Below are positions 22,824 through 31,001 of a DNA stretch of 32,448 nucleotides, piece after piece (the first letter of the stretch is position 1; every line of letters starts with the position of its first letter). This stretch comes from Deltaproteobacteria bacterium. GTDB taxonomy: Bacteria > Desulfobacterota > JADFVX01. Location of the stretch: contig JAOUBX010000050.1 in assembly GCA_029860075.1 (NCBI GenBank), positions 1 to 32,448 of the forward strand, read 5' to 3'. The notes below the pieces were generated by a model. It saw nothing but the letters and a program-made list of their open reading frames with translations, was not told the origin of the DNA and did no database searches. The position numbers were made by a program, and so were the translations under genes.

Positions 22824-23879
22824 GTGGAAAGACCTTCTCCTCCAGGAAATCAAAAAGACATCTCATCTGAATGGCTTCAACTCCTCGTTGATTCCGCCCT
22901 TGACGGCATCGTTACTATGGATGCTTATGGCCGAATCATTGCCTTTAATCCTGCTGCTGAAAAGATATTCGGTTATAGCAAAAAACAGGTTATCGGCCAG
23001 AGGGTATCGGAAAAACTGATCCCTAAAGAATTGCGCCTGGCCCACGAAAAGGGACTGGCACAGTACCTGGCTACGGGGAAAAGCAAAATTATCGGCAATC
23101 GTATAGAGCTTGAAGCCATGCGTTCCGGTGGCGGCATCTTTCCGGCAGAGGTCGAGGTTATCTCCGTCAAATCAAGTAAGGAGCCCATCTTTATTGCCTA
23201 TATTCGTGATATATCGGAGCGTAAAGAGAGGGCCCGGGAACAGCTTCACTATGCCGAAAATATCAAAGCGACACTTTTGCAGACCTTGCTGGCCGTGTCA
23301 AAGACTGTGGAAATTCGCGACCCTTACACAGCCGGTCACCAGAGGCGGGTAGCTCACCTTGCCGCCTCCATCGCACAACAAATGGGATTGTCTGATGAAG
23401 AGATTGAAGGGATCTTTTTAGGGGCCCTTATTCATGATATCGGCAAGATCGCTGTGCCTGCCGAGATTCTATCGCGGCCCGGGAAACTGAGAGATGAAGA
23501 TATCGACTACCTGAAGATTCACTGCCAAAAGGGCTACGAAATTTTGAAACCTGTCGATTTCCCCTGGCCCATTGCAAAAATTGCCCTTCAGCACCATGAA
23601 CACCTGAACGGAACAGGCTATCCCCAGGGCTTGCGTAAGGGTGAAATTCTGCTGGAAGCGCGCATTGTCTGTGTTGCCGATGTGGTGGATGCCATGACCT
23701 CTCACAGACCCTACCGTCCGGCTATCTCTTTGGAAGAAGCTTTGAGTTCTCTTTTAGTAAAGGCAGGAAAATGGTACGATGCTCATATTGTCGAAGCCTG
23801 TGTAGAGCTGTTTAGAGAGGGCTATCGAATTGATGCCGTTGACCTGGAAGAACTGGCCTGGCTGGTATCTCTAAAATAA
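22824..23879 (+). CDS. PAS-HD-GYP protein, probable cyclic-di-GMP phosphodiesterase
   Basis: A 351-residue cytosolic signalling protein. The start is GTG with AAGGAG eight bases upstream. A PAS sensor domain occupies residues ~15-130 (LLVDSALDGIVTMDAYGRIIAFNPAAEKIFGY.., ending AYIRDISERKE). A short helical linker leads to an HD-GYP domain at ~150-330. Catalytic motifs are TAGHQRRVA, HDIGK near 203, HHEHLNGTGYP near 256-268 and the following EARIVCVADVVDAMTSHRPYR. All metal ligands appear present, so hydrolysis of cyclic-di-GMP is expected. There is no receiver domain; the PAS domain presumably senses a small ligand or redox state. Its first ~30 codons and upstream DNA were copied into the 5' end of the outer-membrane gene at 9102. 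Confidence 0.93.
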   Translation: MERPSPPGNQKDISSEWLQLLVDSALDGIVTMDAYGRIIAFNPAAEKIFGYSKKQVIGQRVSEKLIPKELRLAHEKGLAQYLATGKSKIIGNRIELEAMRSGGGIFPAEVEVISVKSSKEPIFIAYIRDISERKERAREQLHYAENIKATLLQTLLAVSKTVEIRDPYTAGHQRRVAHLAASIAQQMGLSDEEIEGIFLGALIHDIGKIAVPAEILSRPGKLRDEDIDYLKIHCQKGYEILKPVDFPWPIAKIALQHHEHLNGTGYPQGLRKGEILLEARIVCVADVVDAMTSHRPYRPAISLEEALSSLLVKAGKWYDAHIVEACVELFREGYRIDAVDLEELAWLVSLK

Positions 23880-24194
23880 GCCATAAAATTCTCTGCTGAA
23901 AGTTTCAGAAGTAGCTTTGTTTAACCGGCCGCTTTAAAAATATTATTGGAACGGTATATGAGGGCAAAAAAGAGAGGGCCTTTTTTACTTTGGAAGAGGG
24001 TTAAAAGTTCTTTGACTATTCTCCAGAGCTTGTATCTCCGGCTATGGATGTAGTATGATTCAATCTTTTTTACCGTAGCTTTAGACGTAAAGCCGTTTGG
24101 GTTAAATTAAAAAAAACCGGTATAAGAAGATAACAGGTCATATCAATGTTGGGCATCCATGGGGCCTGGCGAGGCCGCAAAACTTAGGTGAATT
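23880..24194. other. Intergenic, nothing recognised
   Basis: No gene, phrase repeat or small-RNA-like repeat is seen. TTTAGACGTAAAGCCG near 24080 has weak dyad character. An AGGTG ribosome binding site for the next gene lies at the end. Confidence 0.5.
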
Positions 24195-25886
24195 GTGAGT
24201 GATAATTTAAAAACCTTCTTTTCTCTTTCTCAAGGGAAACGTGAAAAAAGCAATCTGCTTTTTTTGTTCAAGTTTATTGTTTTTTTATTCTTTCTCGTCT
24301 TCCTTTACACGGTCATCTTTCAAATCATAATGGTCAGGGTGGAAGGGGCCACACACTCCTGGATGGCCGGTCTCTACTGGGTACTTATTAATATGACCAC
24401 GCTCGGTACGGGTGATATTTACTTCCTTTCCGACATTGGCAGGCTTTTTACGATCATAGTGCTCATTTCAGGTGTTCTTTTTCTGTTGATTGTTCTTCCC
24501 TATACGATCATCAGCTATTTTGTTTTCCCCTTAATGGAAGAAATGGCAAAACACCGCATACCAACCATGCCTGCCGGGCCTTTGCAGGACCATGTTATTA
24601 TTTGTGGCCGGGACTCAATTGCAATGAATCTCCTGGAAAAACTTCGTATTACCAATCGCGCCTATATTTTTGTCGAAGCTGATCCGGCAAAGGCGGAAAT
24701 CCTGCACAATGAGGATTATCCCGTTATCCATGGTGATTTTTCTGATGAAGAAACCTACAGGAAGTTAAATGTCAATGCGGCCAAAATTATATTTGCCAAC
24801 CAGTCGGATGTTGTCAATTCACACATTGCTCTCACAATGCGGGGCATTTCGGAAACACCTATTGTCGCCCTGGCCGAGACAGGCGCATCGAAAGATATTC
24901 TTCACTTTGCCGGCTGTAATTATGTGCTTCCCGTTAAAGAGATTCTTGCTAAATATATGGCCAACCGCTGTGTTTCCGGCGCAACGCATACCAAGCAAAT
25001 GGGGGCGCTGGAGAAACTTAAAATTGTCGAGTTTCCTGTTTACGGTACACCTTTTATGGGAAAGAAGATATTTGAACTTAAGATCAGGGAGACAACAGAA
25101 ATTAATATTGTCGGTATATGGGAAAGAGGAAAGTTTTTTACACCCAGACCGGACCATGAATTGACATCTTCATCGGTTCTTTTGCTGATGGGCGAAAAGG
25201 AAAAACTCATTGAGTTTGATACCTTTATGTCGATTTATATCCCTTCTGACAAGCCGATTATTGTTATCGGCGCCGGTGCTGTCGGTCTTTTTGTGGCGAG
25301 AGAACTCGATAAAAAAGGGATCGCCTATTTCATTGTTGATACTATAGATTGCAGACAGAAGCTGGGAAAAGGGGTGTTTATCAAGGGTGATGCAAAGGAA
25401 AGAGAGGTGCTGGAGAGGGCCGGCGTAATGGAAACACAAACAGTCGTTATCACCACCAGTGACGATGGCACAAACGGATACCTTTCACTTTATTGCCGCA
25501 GTCTGAATAAAGAACTCAGGATTGTGAGCCGTGCCAACTTTAACAGAAATATTAATACCATTCATAAAGCCGGCGCAGACTTTGTCGTTTCCTATGCTAT
25601 GATCGGCACAAGTATTGTAAACAACATACTGCAAAAGAGGCACTTGACCCTTCTTGCCGAAGGGCTCCACATCTTCAGGTACCAAACTCCGCCCATTCTT
25701 GAGGGCAAGACCATTTCCGAAGCTAATGTGGGCGCCCTGACGGGATGTAATATTATTGCATTAAATAAAAATGAAAAACTTATCAACGCTCCGCACCACA
25801 CAACCCGCCTGGAAAAGGAGGACACGATTATTATGATCGGTAATATGGAGCAGGAAGAACGTTTTATCAGGGAATTTATTTCCTAA
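24195..25886 (+). CDS. Potassium channel with tandem RCK (TrkA-N/TrkA-C) domains
   Basis: A 563-residue membrane protein starting with GTG (MSDNLKTFF). The first transmembrane helix is at ~22-45 (FLFKFIVFLFFLVFLYTVIF). A pore loop with selectivity-filter-like TTLGTGD is near 67-74, and the second helix is at ~85-110. Two cytosolic RCK units follow: RCK1 opens with HVIICGRDSIAMNLLEKL and RCK2 with PIIVIGAGAVGLFVAREL, each a Rossmann fold followed by a TrkA-C-like segment. The filter lacks the first Tyr of the usual TVGYGD (here TLGTGD), so selectivity may be altered. The two-helix, two-RCK layout matches GsuK of Geobacter sulfurreducens and MthK-like channels. Ligand gating by nucleotides or ions is expected. 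Regular chromosomal gene. Confidence 0.92.
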   Translation: MSDNLKTFFSLSQGKREKSNLLFLFKFIVFLFFLVFLYTVIFQIIMVRVEGATHSWMAGLYWVLINMTTLGTGDIYFLSDIGRLFTIIVLISGVLFLLIVLPYTIISYFVFPLMEEMAKHRIPTMPAGPLQDHVIICGRDSIAMNLLEKLRITNRAYIFVEADPAKAEILHNEDYPVIHGDFSDEETYRKLNVNAAKIIFANQSDVVNSHIALTMRGISETPIVALAETGASKDILHFAGCNYVLPVKEILAKYMANRCVSGATHTKQMGALEKLKIVEFPVYGTPFMGKKIFELKIRETTEINIVGIWERGKFFTPRPDHELTSSSVLLLMGEKEKLIEFDTFMSIYIPSDKPIIVIGAGAVGLFVARELDKKGIAYFIVDTIDCRQKLGKGVFIKGDAKEREVLERAGVMETQTVVITTSDDGTNGYLSLYCRSLNKELRIVSRANFNRNINTIHKAGADFVVSYAMIGTSIVNNILQKRHLTLLAEGLHIFRYQTPPILEGKTISEANVGALTGCNIIALNKNEKLINAPHHTTRLEKEDTIIMIGNMEQEERFIREFIS

Positions 25887-26087
25887 AGAAGAGAGAGGTT
25901 CAGGCGCCCGGGTTCAACTAAAAACTTGCTATGCTCAGACCGTTTATTCTCTTCTCCCTCCCTCATCCGCTTCATTCGGTTGTGTTGAACAAAAATAAAA
26001 GAGATTGGCAAGCCTGCCGGGATGATTGAATGTTCCTTCCTCCGGCTTGATTCTTTATTTCTTTTTGGAACTAAACCCTCTTAAAAA
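25887..26087. other. Convergent intergenic gap, nothing recognised
   Basis: Between the channel gene and the Spy/CpxP-like gene. No terminator of good quality and no repeat copy seen. Confidence 0.45.
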
Positions 26088-26585
26088 TCAATCATTGCTC
26101 CAGTGTGGTCCCCGCATCATTCCTGAACCGCCGTACATGCGGCACTCCGACCTTCTTTCCCTTGCCAGCTTTTTTATCTTTTCCCTTTGTTTTTTTGTAA
26201 GTATGCTTCTGGCATTTGTGCTGGCCTGGGCTGAATTCATGAGGAGTTTGCTCTTAAGGTCTGCAATTTTTTTGACAATTTTCTCTACGGTTTTCATATC
26301 TGCCGAATCTCCCGATAGTGATTCACGAAATTCGATATAAGCTATTTTCATTTCAGCCTTCAGCTTGATTTGTTCTTTCCTGTAACTGTTTTTGAGCTTA
26401 TTCAGTTTTTCCGTCTGCTTATCGCTAAGATCGAGATCTCCCAACAGGTCAAGGTAGGAATCACAACCGCCGTGCATACCTCCCATGCCCGGCCCCATTC
26501 CACGACCCATCTGAGCTGTCGTGATTGACGAAGAGAAAAGAATCAGAATCCAGATTATCGCTAAAACACTCCCTTTTTTTTTCAT
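26088..26585 (-). CDS. Spy/CpxP-family periplasmic chaperone-like protein
   Basis: About 165 residues. The ATG at 26585 (MKKKGSVLAIIWIL) is chosen over an in-frame TTG six bases earlier because GGGGG then has proper spacing. The signal peptide is cleaved near SITTA. After it comes a Met/Gly-rich stretch (MGRGMGPGMGGMHGG) that may bind copper or another metal. The helical body follows (LDLLGDLDLSDKQTEKLNKLKNSYRKEQ..), with the LTKKQREKIKKL motif that replaces the LTxxQ signature of Spy/CpxP proteins. A second Met/Gly/His-rich tail ends the protein. Role: periplasmic folding or metal-stress protein. Confidence 0.85.
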   Translation of the reverse strand: MKKKGSVLAIIWILILFSSSITTAQMGRGMGPGMGGMHGGCDSYLDLLGDLDLSDKQTEKLNKLKNSYRKEQIKLKAEMKIAYIEFRESLSGDSADMKTVEKIVKKIADLKSKLLMNSAQASTNARSILTKKQREKIKKLARERRSECRMYGGSGMMRGPHWSND

Positions 26586-26755
26586 TATCAACCCCCTTTG
26601 TTTTTATAATTATTTTTCTATATAAGAAAGTTTAGCACTACTTATCCGGGATGCAATGAAAAGGAAAAACTTTACGCTCTTATTTTCAGAGGGCGCTTCC
26701 CAAATTTATAGCCGCTTTGTTTTGTCCCGTGGATGTCTTCCCCGGACAGGGAGAC

Positions 26756-27430
26756 CTAAGAGGGATTTGCCGTCTTAATAAGTTTATCGTAAATGAGCAC
26801 GTCTTTATCGGCAAAGGTTACTTTTGCCTGCCATCTGGCGGCAAGCCACCTGGCGGTTTTTTCTGAAAAAAAGCAGACATGGGTAAGGTCGTTTTTATAG
26901 TGCCATTTTGAAAAGGCCGCCTTGTCAAGAGCCAGCTTTGTCATGATGCCCAGCCTGCCTCCCGCTTTCAGGCAATGCCAGAGCCTGTCCAGCTCTTCGC
27001 CGGGGTGGTGCAGGTGCTCTACTACTTCTGTAGCGGTTATAAAATCATATTTTCTATGAAAGACTGATTTATCATGGGCATAAAAATAATCATATAATGC
27101 TACCTCATGCCCCGCTTCTTCAAACATGACTGACAGCGCCGGTCCCGGCCCGCAGCCAAAATCGAGGCCCGAGCTTCCCGGTTCAAGGCTTTCCACCATC
27201 GGTTCAAAGAGACGGCCCAAAAAACGGCGGTAGCCCGCATCGTGAGGATCGTTGCGGTGCAGGTCATATTCGGCCTTTTCTGCATGGGCGTGAAGATATT
27301 GCTCAGGCAAAATAAAGGTAAGGCCGCATGACCGGCAACGGTAATAGTCACGTCGTTTGTCGCGGTGAAAGGGCTCCCTTGCCTCGCTCTTGCATAAGGG
27401 GCAATTGGCTAATCGATTATTATGATCCAA
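26756..27430 (-). CDS. Class I SAM-dependent methyltransferase with N-terminal zinc ribbon
   Basis: A 224-residue protein. The N-terminus has CPLC (residue ~10) and CRSC (~32), a zinc ribbon typical of this methyltransferase group. The Rossmann core begins with SAM motif I LDFGCGPGP near 89-97, followed by an acidic end of strand 2 (VALYDYF) and a post-motif ITATEVVEHLHHPGEEL. The rest is an ordinary Methyltransf_11/23-type fold. The substrate is not deducible. It is divergent from the phrase-repeat region to its right and has no operon partner here. Confidence 0.9.
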   Translation of the reverse strand: MDHNNRLANCPLCKSEAREPFHRDKRRDYYRCRSCGLTFILPEQYLHAHAEKAEYDLHRNDPHDAGYRRFLGRLFEPMVESLEPGSSGLDFGCGPGPALSVMFEEAGHEVALYDYFYAHDKSVFHRKYDFITATEVVEHLHHPGEELDRLWHCLKAGGRLGIMTKLALDKAAFSKWHYKNDLTHVCFFSEKTARWLAARWQAKVTFADKDVLIYDKLIKTANPS

Positions 27431-27749
27431 TTCTTATCTCCCAAAATGATTTCACTATTATAAGCTATCTTCCGGCTTTTATAACAGGAGTAATCCTATT
27501 TTTCTTAAGCTCGGAATAGAGGGAAGGCTGGAGAAATCAAATATGTCATTGCCAATGAGTGCGAGTATTTTGAAAGGTTTTTTTGACAGGATCAACCTGA
27601 TTTTGGGATTATGGTCCCCCTGTCAAGGGGGAGTTTGGGGGCTTGCTCTTCAATATTTTTTCAGATTAAAAAACTTTCTTTTGTTCCTGGCGCCTTTGCG
27701 CGAAACCTTCCCTTAAACCTGCAGCATGAAACTGTTTTCATTTTTTAAG
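27431..27749. repeat. Phrase-repeat region
   Basis: Contains TTTTTGACAGGATCAACCTG (27580-27600), GGTCCCCCTGTCAAGGGGGA (a CCCCCTGTCAAGGGGG palindrome) and GGCGCCTTTGCGCGAAAC (27691-27709). No gene is seen. Confidence 0.55.
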
Positions 27750-27854
27750 TTTACAATCAGGTTTGGGTTATGTATAAAAAGTTGAGTTGAAATCTTGGGG
27801 GAGAGATGAGTGAGAAAGATAAATTCTTGACAGGAGAGTTAACATGGTGTTAAC
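27750..27854 (+). promoter_or_regulatory. Two possible promoters, leader ORF and palindrome of the second DUF4258 operon
   Basis: The first promoter is TTTACA (27750-27755), 17 bp, TATAAA (27773-27778). It is followed by GGGGGAG and a 15-codon ORF (27806-27853). The second is a perfect TTGACA (27827-27832), 17 bp, TTAACT (27850-27855). The palindrome GTTAACA-TGG-TGTTAAC (27838-27854) lies in the spacer and -10 of the second, as an autorepressor site would. Confidence 0.5.
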
Positions 27855-27867
27855 TAAAGTGTGAAGG

Positions 27868-28170
27868 TTGAAAAAAATAAAAATTCCGAACAGGCTTGAA
27901 GCGGAAAAAATAATTAGGCAGCACCTTTCAGGTGGCTTGGTTGTAATAACCAGATACTTTAAAAAGCGCCTGGCACAGCGTGGCTTTTCTATGCAGGATG
28001 TAACGCATGTACTTAAGACCGGCCGAATTTACAATGAACCGGAGATTGATATTAATAGTGGTAAGCCGAGATACAGAGTTGAAGGTGAAACGCTTGATGA
28101 AGATGTCTTAAAGGTAATTGCAGAATTGTACGATGAAAAAACTTTATTAATCACGGCATTTGGAGATTGA
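27868..28170 (+). CDS. DUF4258 family putative toxin (second pair)
   Basis: A 100-residue DUF4258 protein: VVITRYFKKRLAQRGFSMQDVTHVLKTGRIYNEPEIDINSGKPRYRVEG..LKVIAELYDEKTLLITAF. It is a distant relative of 10757-11038. The His of the SRPHA position in that protein is replaced here (TRYFKK), so catalysis may differ. The start is TTG at 27868, the first possible start in the frame, with no spaced ribosome binding site. The second promoter would give only a few-base leader. The antitoxin gene begins 2 bp after its stop. Confidence 0.72.
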   Translation: MKKIKIPNRLEAEKIIRQHLSGGLVVITRYFKKRLAQRGFSMQDVTHVLKTGRIYNEPEIDINSGKPRYRVEGETLDEDVLKVIAELYDEKTLLITAFGD

Positions 28171-28172
28171 AG

Positions 28173-28682
28173 ATGAGATGTCCCAATTGTGAAAAAGAGT
28201 TAAGCAAAACAAAAAGAGATTATCATTATATTGAATCGGGTCTGGATAAAGTAATTCTTAAAGGGATTAATGTATATACTTGCAGTTGTGGTGAGGAAAT
28301 GCCTGAAATACCTAATATTGAAGGACTTCACAAAACAATAGCCATGGCTCTCATCCATAAAAATACGCTTTTAACGGGACAGGGGATAAAATTTTTGAGA
28401 AAGGCAATGGACTTAAAAGCTGTTGAACTCGCTCAGTTAATGGGGGTAGATAAAGTTACTATATCACGGTGGGAAAATAATAAAGCTGAAATCAGCAATG
28501 CCAATGACCATCTGTTAAGGATGATCTATATAAGAAAGCTGGAAGAAGAAAGTAATCAGCTATTGTCGGAGCCCATTTTAAATATTCTCAAAAACATCAC
28601 GCCTGTAACAGGTAAACTCTCCAAAATTAACATATCCTCAAAAGGTAAAGGGATGTACTTTGCTGAACCAATGGCAGCGTAG
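28173..28682 (+). CDS. MqsA/YgiT-like antitoxin (second pair)
   Basis: About 169 residues. The start at 28173 (MRCPNCEKEL) has GGAG seven bases upstream; an alternative TTG at 28167 is too close to it. The zinc ribbon has CPNC and CSCGEE (CxC instead of CxxC). The HTH is LDLKAVELAQLMGVDKVTISRWENNK. The C-terminal tail is longer than in the first pair and basic. It is expected to neutralise the preceding DUF4258 protein and autorepress. It shares the ESGL..VILKGI..C and PNIEGLHK blocks with 10266-10760, so the two pairs are old relatives rather than a recent duplication. Confidence 0.85.
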   Translation: MRCPNCEKELSKTKRDYHYIESGLDKVILKGINVYTCSCGEEMPEIPNIEGLHKTIAMALIHKNTLLTGQGIKFLRKAMDLKAVELAQLMGVDKVTISRWENNKAEISNANDHLLRMIYIRKLEEESNQLLSEPILNILKNITPVTGKLSKINISSKGKGMYFAEPMAA

Positions 28683-28860
28683 GAACCTCCAGACTTAAAG
28701 TTTTACTCCCGCTTGTCATTCCGAACGTATGTGAGGAATCTTAAAAAGATTATTTTTGACAGGATTTACAGGATTTTAAGATTTATTCCTTCTCCTTTGC
28801 GGAAACTTCCTGTCACCCTGAGCTTGTCGAAGGGTGCTGGATTTTTACGTGACTTCCGCG
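28683..28860. repeat. Phrase-repeat region
   Basis: Has GTCATTCCGAACGTATGTGA, TTTTTGACAGGATTTACAGG (28752-28771), and CACCCTGAGCTTGTCGAAGG (28814-28833) phrases. No gene is seen. Confidence 0.55.
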
Positions 28861-28871
28861 GTTGAAAAAAG

Positions 28872-28900
28872 TTTACAAACCGCTTTGCATTATGTATAAA
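28872..28900 (+). promoter_or_regulatory. Promoter related to the one at 27750
   Basis: TTTACA (28872-28877), exactly 17 bp, TATAAA (28895-28900). As at 27750 it is followed by the same TTGGGGGAGAGA block. Confidence 0.6.
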
Positions 28901-28933
28901 AATAGATCAAAACGCATTTTGGGGGAGAGAAAA

Positions 28934-29011
28934 ATGGGAAGTGCAAAGATATTGAAAAAAATGAAAGCCCGAACCGGTGACGGTTTCGGGCTTTTTTGTG
29001 TGAAAAAATAG
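28934..29011 (+). CDS. Possible 25-residue peptide overlapping a terminator
   Basis: An ATG 6 bases after GGGGGAGAG opens a frame (MGSAKILKKMKARTGDGFGL then FCVKK and TAG) that runs through the terminator hairpin. It could be a real small peptide, a chance frame in a small RNA, or the stump of a gene. No known family is recognised. Confidence 0.25.
   Translation: MGSAKILKKMKARTGDGFGLFCVKK
28966..28997 (+). terminator. Rho-independent terminator
   Basis: AGCCCGAACCG-GTGA-CGGTTTCGGGCT followed by TTTTT. Transcripts from the 28872 promoter would end here at about 90 nt, unless read-through supplies the TcmP gene 50 bp downstream. Confidence 0.7.
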
Positions 29012-29047
29012 TATAGAAAGGGTAGCAGTAAAGTTTTTTTATCTAGT

Positions 29048-30142
29048 ATGGGACGAGATATTCATAAAACTCCATTTGATGAAGGAACAAAAGCAAAGCT
29101 AGCACTCTATGAAAACTACATTAAAGAGTGGTTACCTGTTTTCCTTTCAAGAACCCCAATTTATACAAAGATAAATATTTTTGATTTTTTTTCGGGACCG
29201 GGGAAGGATGAAACAGGTTGCAAAGGAAGCCCGCTTATTACCATTGATTTACTCCAACCGTATTTATCAAATATTATTGGGAACAAACAACAAGTTACCC
29301 TCTTTTTTAATGACAATAGAAAAAAGAAGGTCAGAACACTTCAGGAACATGTATCAGCTTTGAACCCAGAATCACATGCATTTGAAATTATCTGCACTTC
29401 CAATGAATTCAATGTTGCTTTTAGAGAATATCTTCCAAAAATGTCTGAATCGGGTACGGCAAACTTCCTTTTTCTCGATCAAAATGGAATTAAACATATT
29501 ACTGACGATGTGTTTCTTGAAATTATTAATCTTCCAGCAACAGATTTTCTTTTCTTTACTTCATCATCCACTCTTAGTCGTTTTACAGACCACCCTGAGA
29601 TAAAGAAATACATAGATATACCATCACACGAAATAACAGCATCCAATTATTACCACATTCACCGTCATGTTATTGATTACTATTGGAAGCTGATCCCTAA
29701 TAGCAGAGAATATTATCTTGCCCCTTTTTCTATAAAAAAAGGAGCTAACATTTACGGGCTTATATTTGGAACAGGACATCTTCTCGGATTAGATAAATTC
29801 GTTAATCAATGTTGGAAGCTTGATCCACAGACCGGTGATTCAAACTATGATATTGATCAAGACAATATAAATCCACAGCAACCATCCTTATTCAGAGAAT
29901 TTAATATTCCTAAAAAAGTTCAGCTATTCGAAAATGAATTAGAGAAAGCTATTTTGAAAGGAAAAGTCAAATCAAATAAGGATATTTATCGATATACGCT
30001 TACTAGTGGTATTAAGCCGGCTAATGCGAGAAGTGTAATAAATGGCTTAATCAGAGACGGTAAAATGCCGAAACAAAAGTTGAATGTTTCTTACAATAGC
30101 TGTAAAGTAGGAACAGAAGAACAAAGGATAAAATTAAAATAA
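29048..30142 (+). CDS. tcmP: Three-Cys-motif partner protein TcmP
   Basis: A 364-residue protein. The N-terminal half shows the TcmP pattern: THLPF-like opening (HKTPFDEGTKAKLALYENYIKEWLPVF), NIFDFFSGPGKDETGCKGSPLI near residue 43, VTLFFNDN.., and NFLFLDQNGI near 142. It is reminiscent of a Rossmann methyltransferase-like fold with an FSGPG loop. The C-terminal part (LENELEKAILKGKVKSNKDIYRYTLTSGIKPANARSVINGLIRDGKM) looks like a winged helix. It is always found next to a three-Cys (DUF5131/Gp37-Gp68) protein in genomes I know, and here too, with 3 nt between them. Reaction unknown; the family occurs in phages, plasmids and defence islands. Confidence 0.85.
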   Translation: MGRDIHKTPFDEGTKAKLALYENYIKEWLPVFLSRTPIYTKINIFDFFSGPGKDETGCKGSPLITIDLLQPYLSNIIGNKQQVTLFFNDNRKKKVRTLQEHVSALNPESHAFEIICTSNEFNVAFREYLPKMSESGTANFLFLDQNGIKHITDDVFLEIINLPATDFLFFTSSSTLSRFTDHPEIKKYIDIPSHEITASNYYHIHRHVIDYYWKLIPNSREYYLAPFSIKKGANIYGLIFGTGHLLGLDKFVNQCWKLDPQTGDSNYDIDQDNINPQQPSLFREFNIPKKVQLFENELEKAILKGKVKSNKDIYRYTLTSGIKPANARSVINGLIRDGKMPKQKLNVSYNSCKVGTEEQRIKLK

Positions 30143-30145
30143 TTT

Positions 30146-30895
30146 ATGGCCACTTTTTCAAGTATAGAATGGACTGAACAGACATGGAACCCGACGACGG
30201 GATGCAGCAAGATATCTCCCGGTTGTGCCAATTGCTATGCCGAAATCATGGCAAGGCGACTACAGGCGATGGGTGTACCGGGGTATGAAAGGGGGTTCGA
30301 GGTAACCTTGCAGCCTCATCGTTTGGATGAACCGCTAAAGCGTAAAAAACCGACCGTCTATTTTGTTAACTCTATGAGCGATCTTTTTCATGAGGATATC
30401 CCGGATGACTACATTAATAAGGTTTTAAATATAATGCGGAACTCTCCACGTCATATTTTTCAGGTGTTGACCAAAAGGGCTGACAGGATGGCGGAGTTCT
30501 TCAATACTTACGATGCGCCTTCAAATGCCTGGATTGGTGTAACGGTGGAGAACAAAAAAGACGGTTTGCCACGCCTTGAACTTCTCAAATCTGTTAAGGC
30601 CTCTGTTCGTTTCCTTTCCGTTGAACCTCTTCTCGAAAACCTGGGTGTAGTTGATTTTGGAAATATCGAATGGGTGATTGTAGGTGGTGAATCGGGCAAC
30701 AGGGCGAGGCTAATGGAAAAAAAGTGGGTCCTCAATATTAAGGTGCAGTGCGAAAAGCAGGGCGTGCCCTTTTTCTTTAAACAATGGGGGACTTGGGGCC
30801 CGGACATGGTTAAGAGGCAGAAGAAGAAGAATGGAAGAAAGTTGCAGGGAAAAACATGGGATGCTATGCCGCAGTTGGTAATGACAGGCCTCTAA
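30146..30895 (+). CDS. DUF5131 / phage Gp37-Gp68 family three-Cys protein
   Basis: A 249-residue protein. Its N-terminus (IEWTEQTWNPTTGCSKISPG followed by CANCYAE) has Cys 20, 27 and 30, the three-Cys motif (Cx6CxxC) that may hold an iron-sulfur cluster in the manner of radical-SAM-type proteins. It continues with VYFVNSMSDLFHEDIP, HIFQVLTKRADRM, WIGVTVEN, RFLSVEPLLENL, WVIVGGESG and PFFFKQWGTW, all blocks of the family. The ATG follows the TcmP stop after TTT, so translation is coupled. Chemistry is not known to me for this family. The pair TcmP + DUF5131 is common in mobile DNA. Confidence 0.93.
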   Translation: MATFSSIEWTEQTWNPTTGCSKISPGCANCYAEIMARRLQAMGVPGYERGFEVTLQPHRLDEPLKRKKPTVYFVNSMSDLFHEDIPDDYINKVLNIMRNSPRHIFQVLTKRADRMAEFFNTYDAPSNAWIGVTVENKKDGLPRLELLKSVKASVRFLSVEPLLENLGVVDFGNIEWVIVGGESGNRARLMEKKWVLNIKVQCEKQGVPFFFKQWGTWGPDMVKRQKKKNGRKLQGKTWDAMPQLVMTGL

Positions 30896-31001
30896 AACGG
30901 TTTCTATCCCCGTTTTCTTTAAAAAATGTGACCTAATTCCTGAACATTTACGGCTGTCCCCAGTTATTAACAAAAAACAATAATCATTTGGATAAATAAA
31001 T

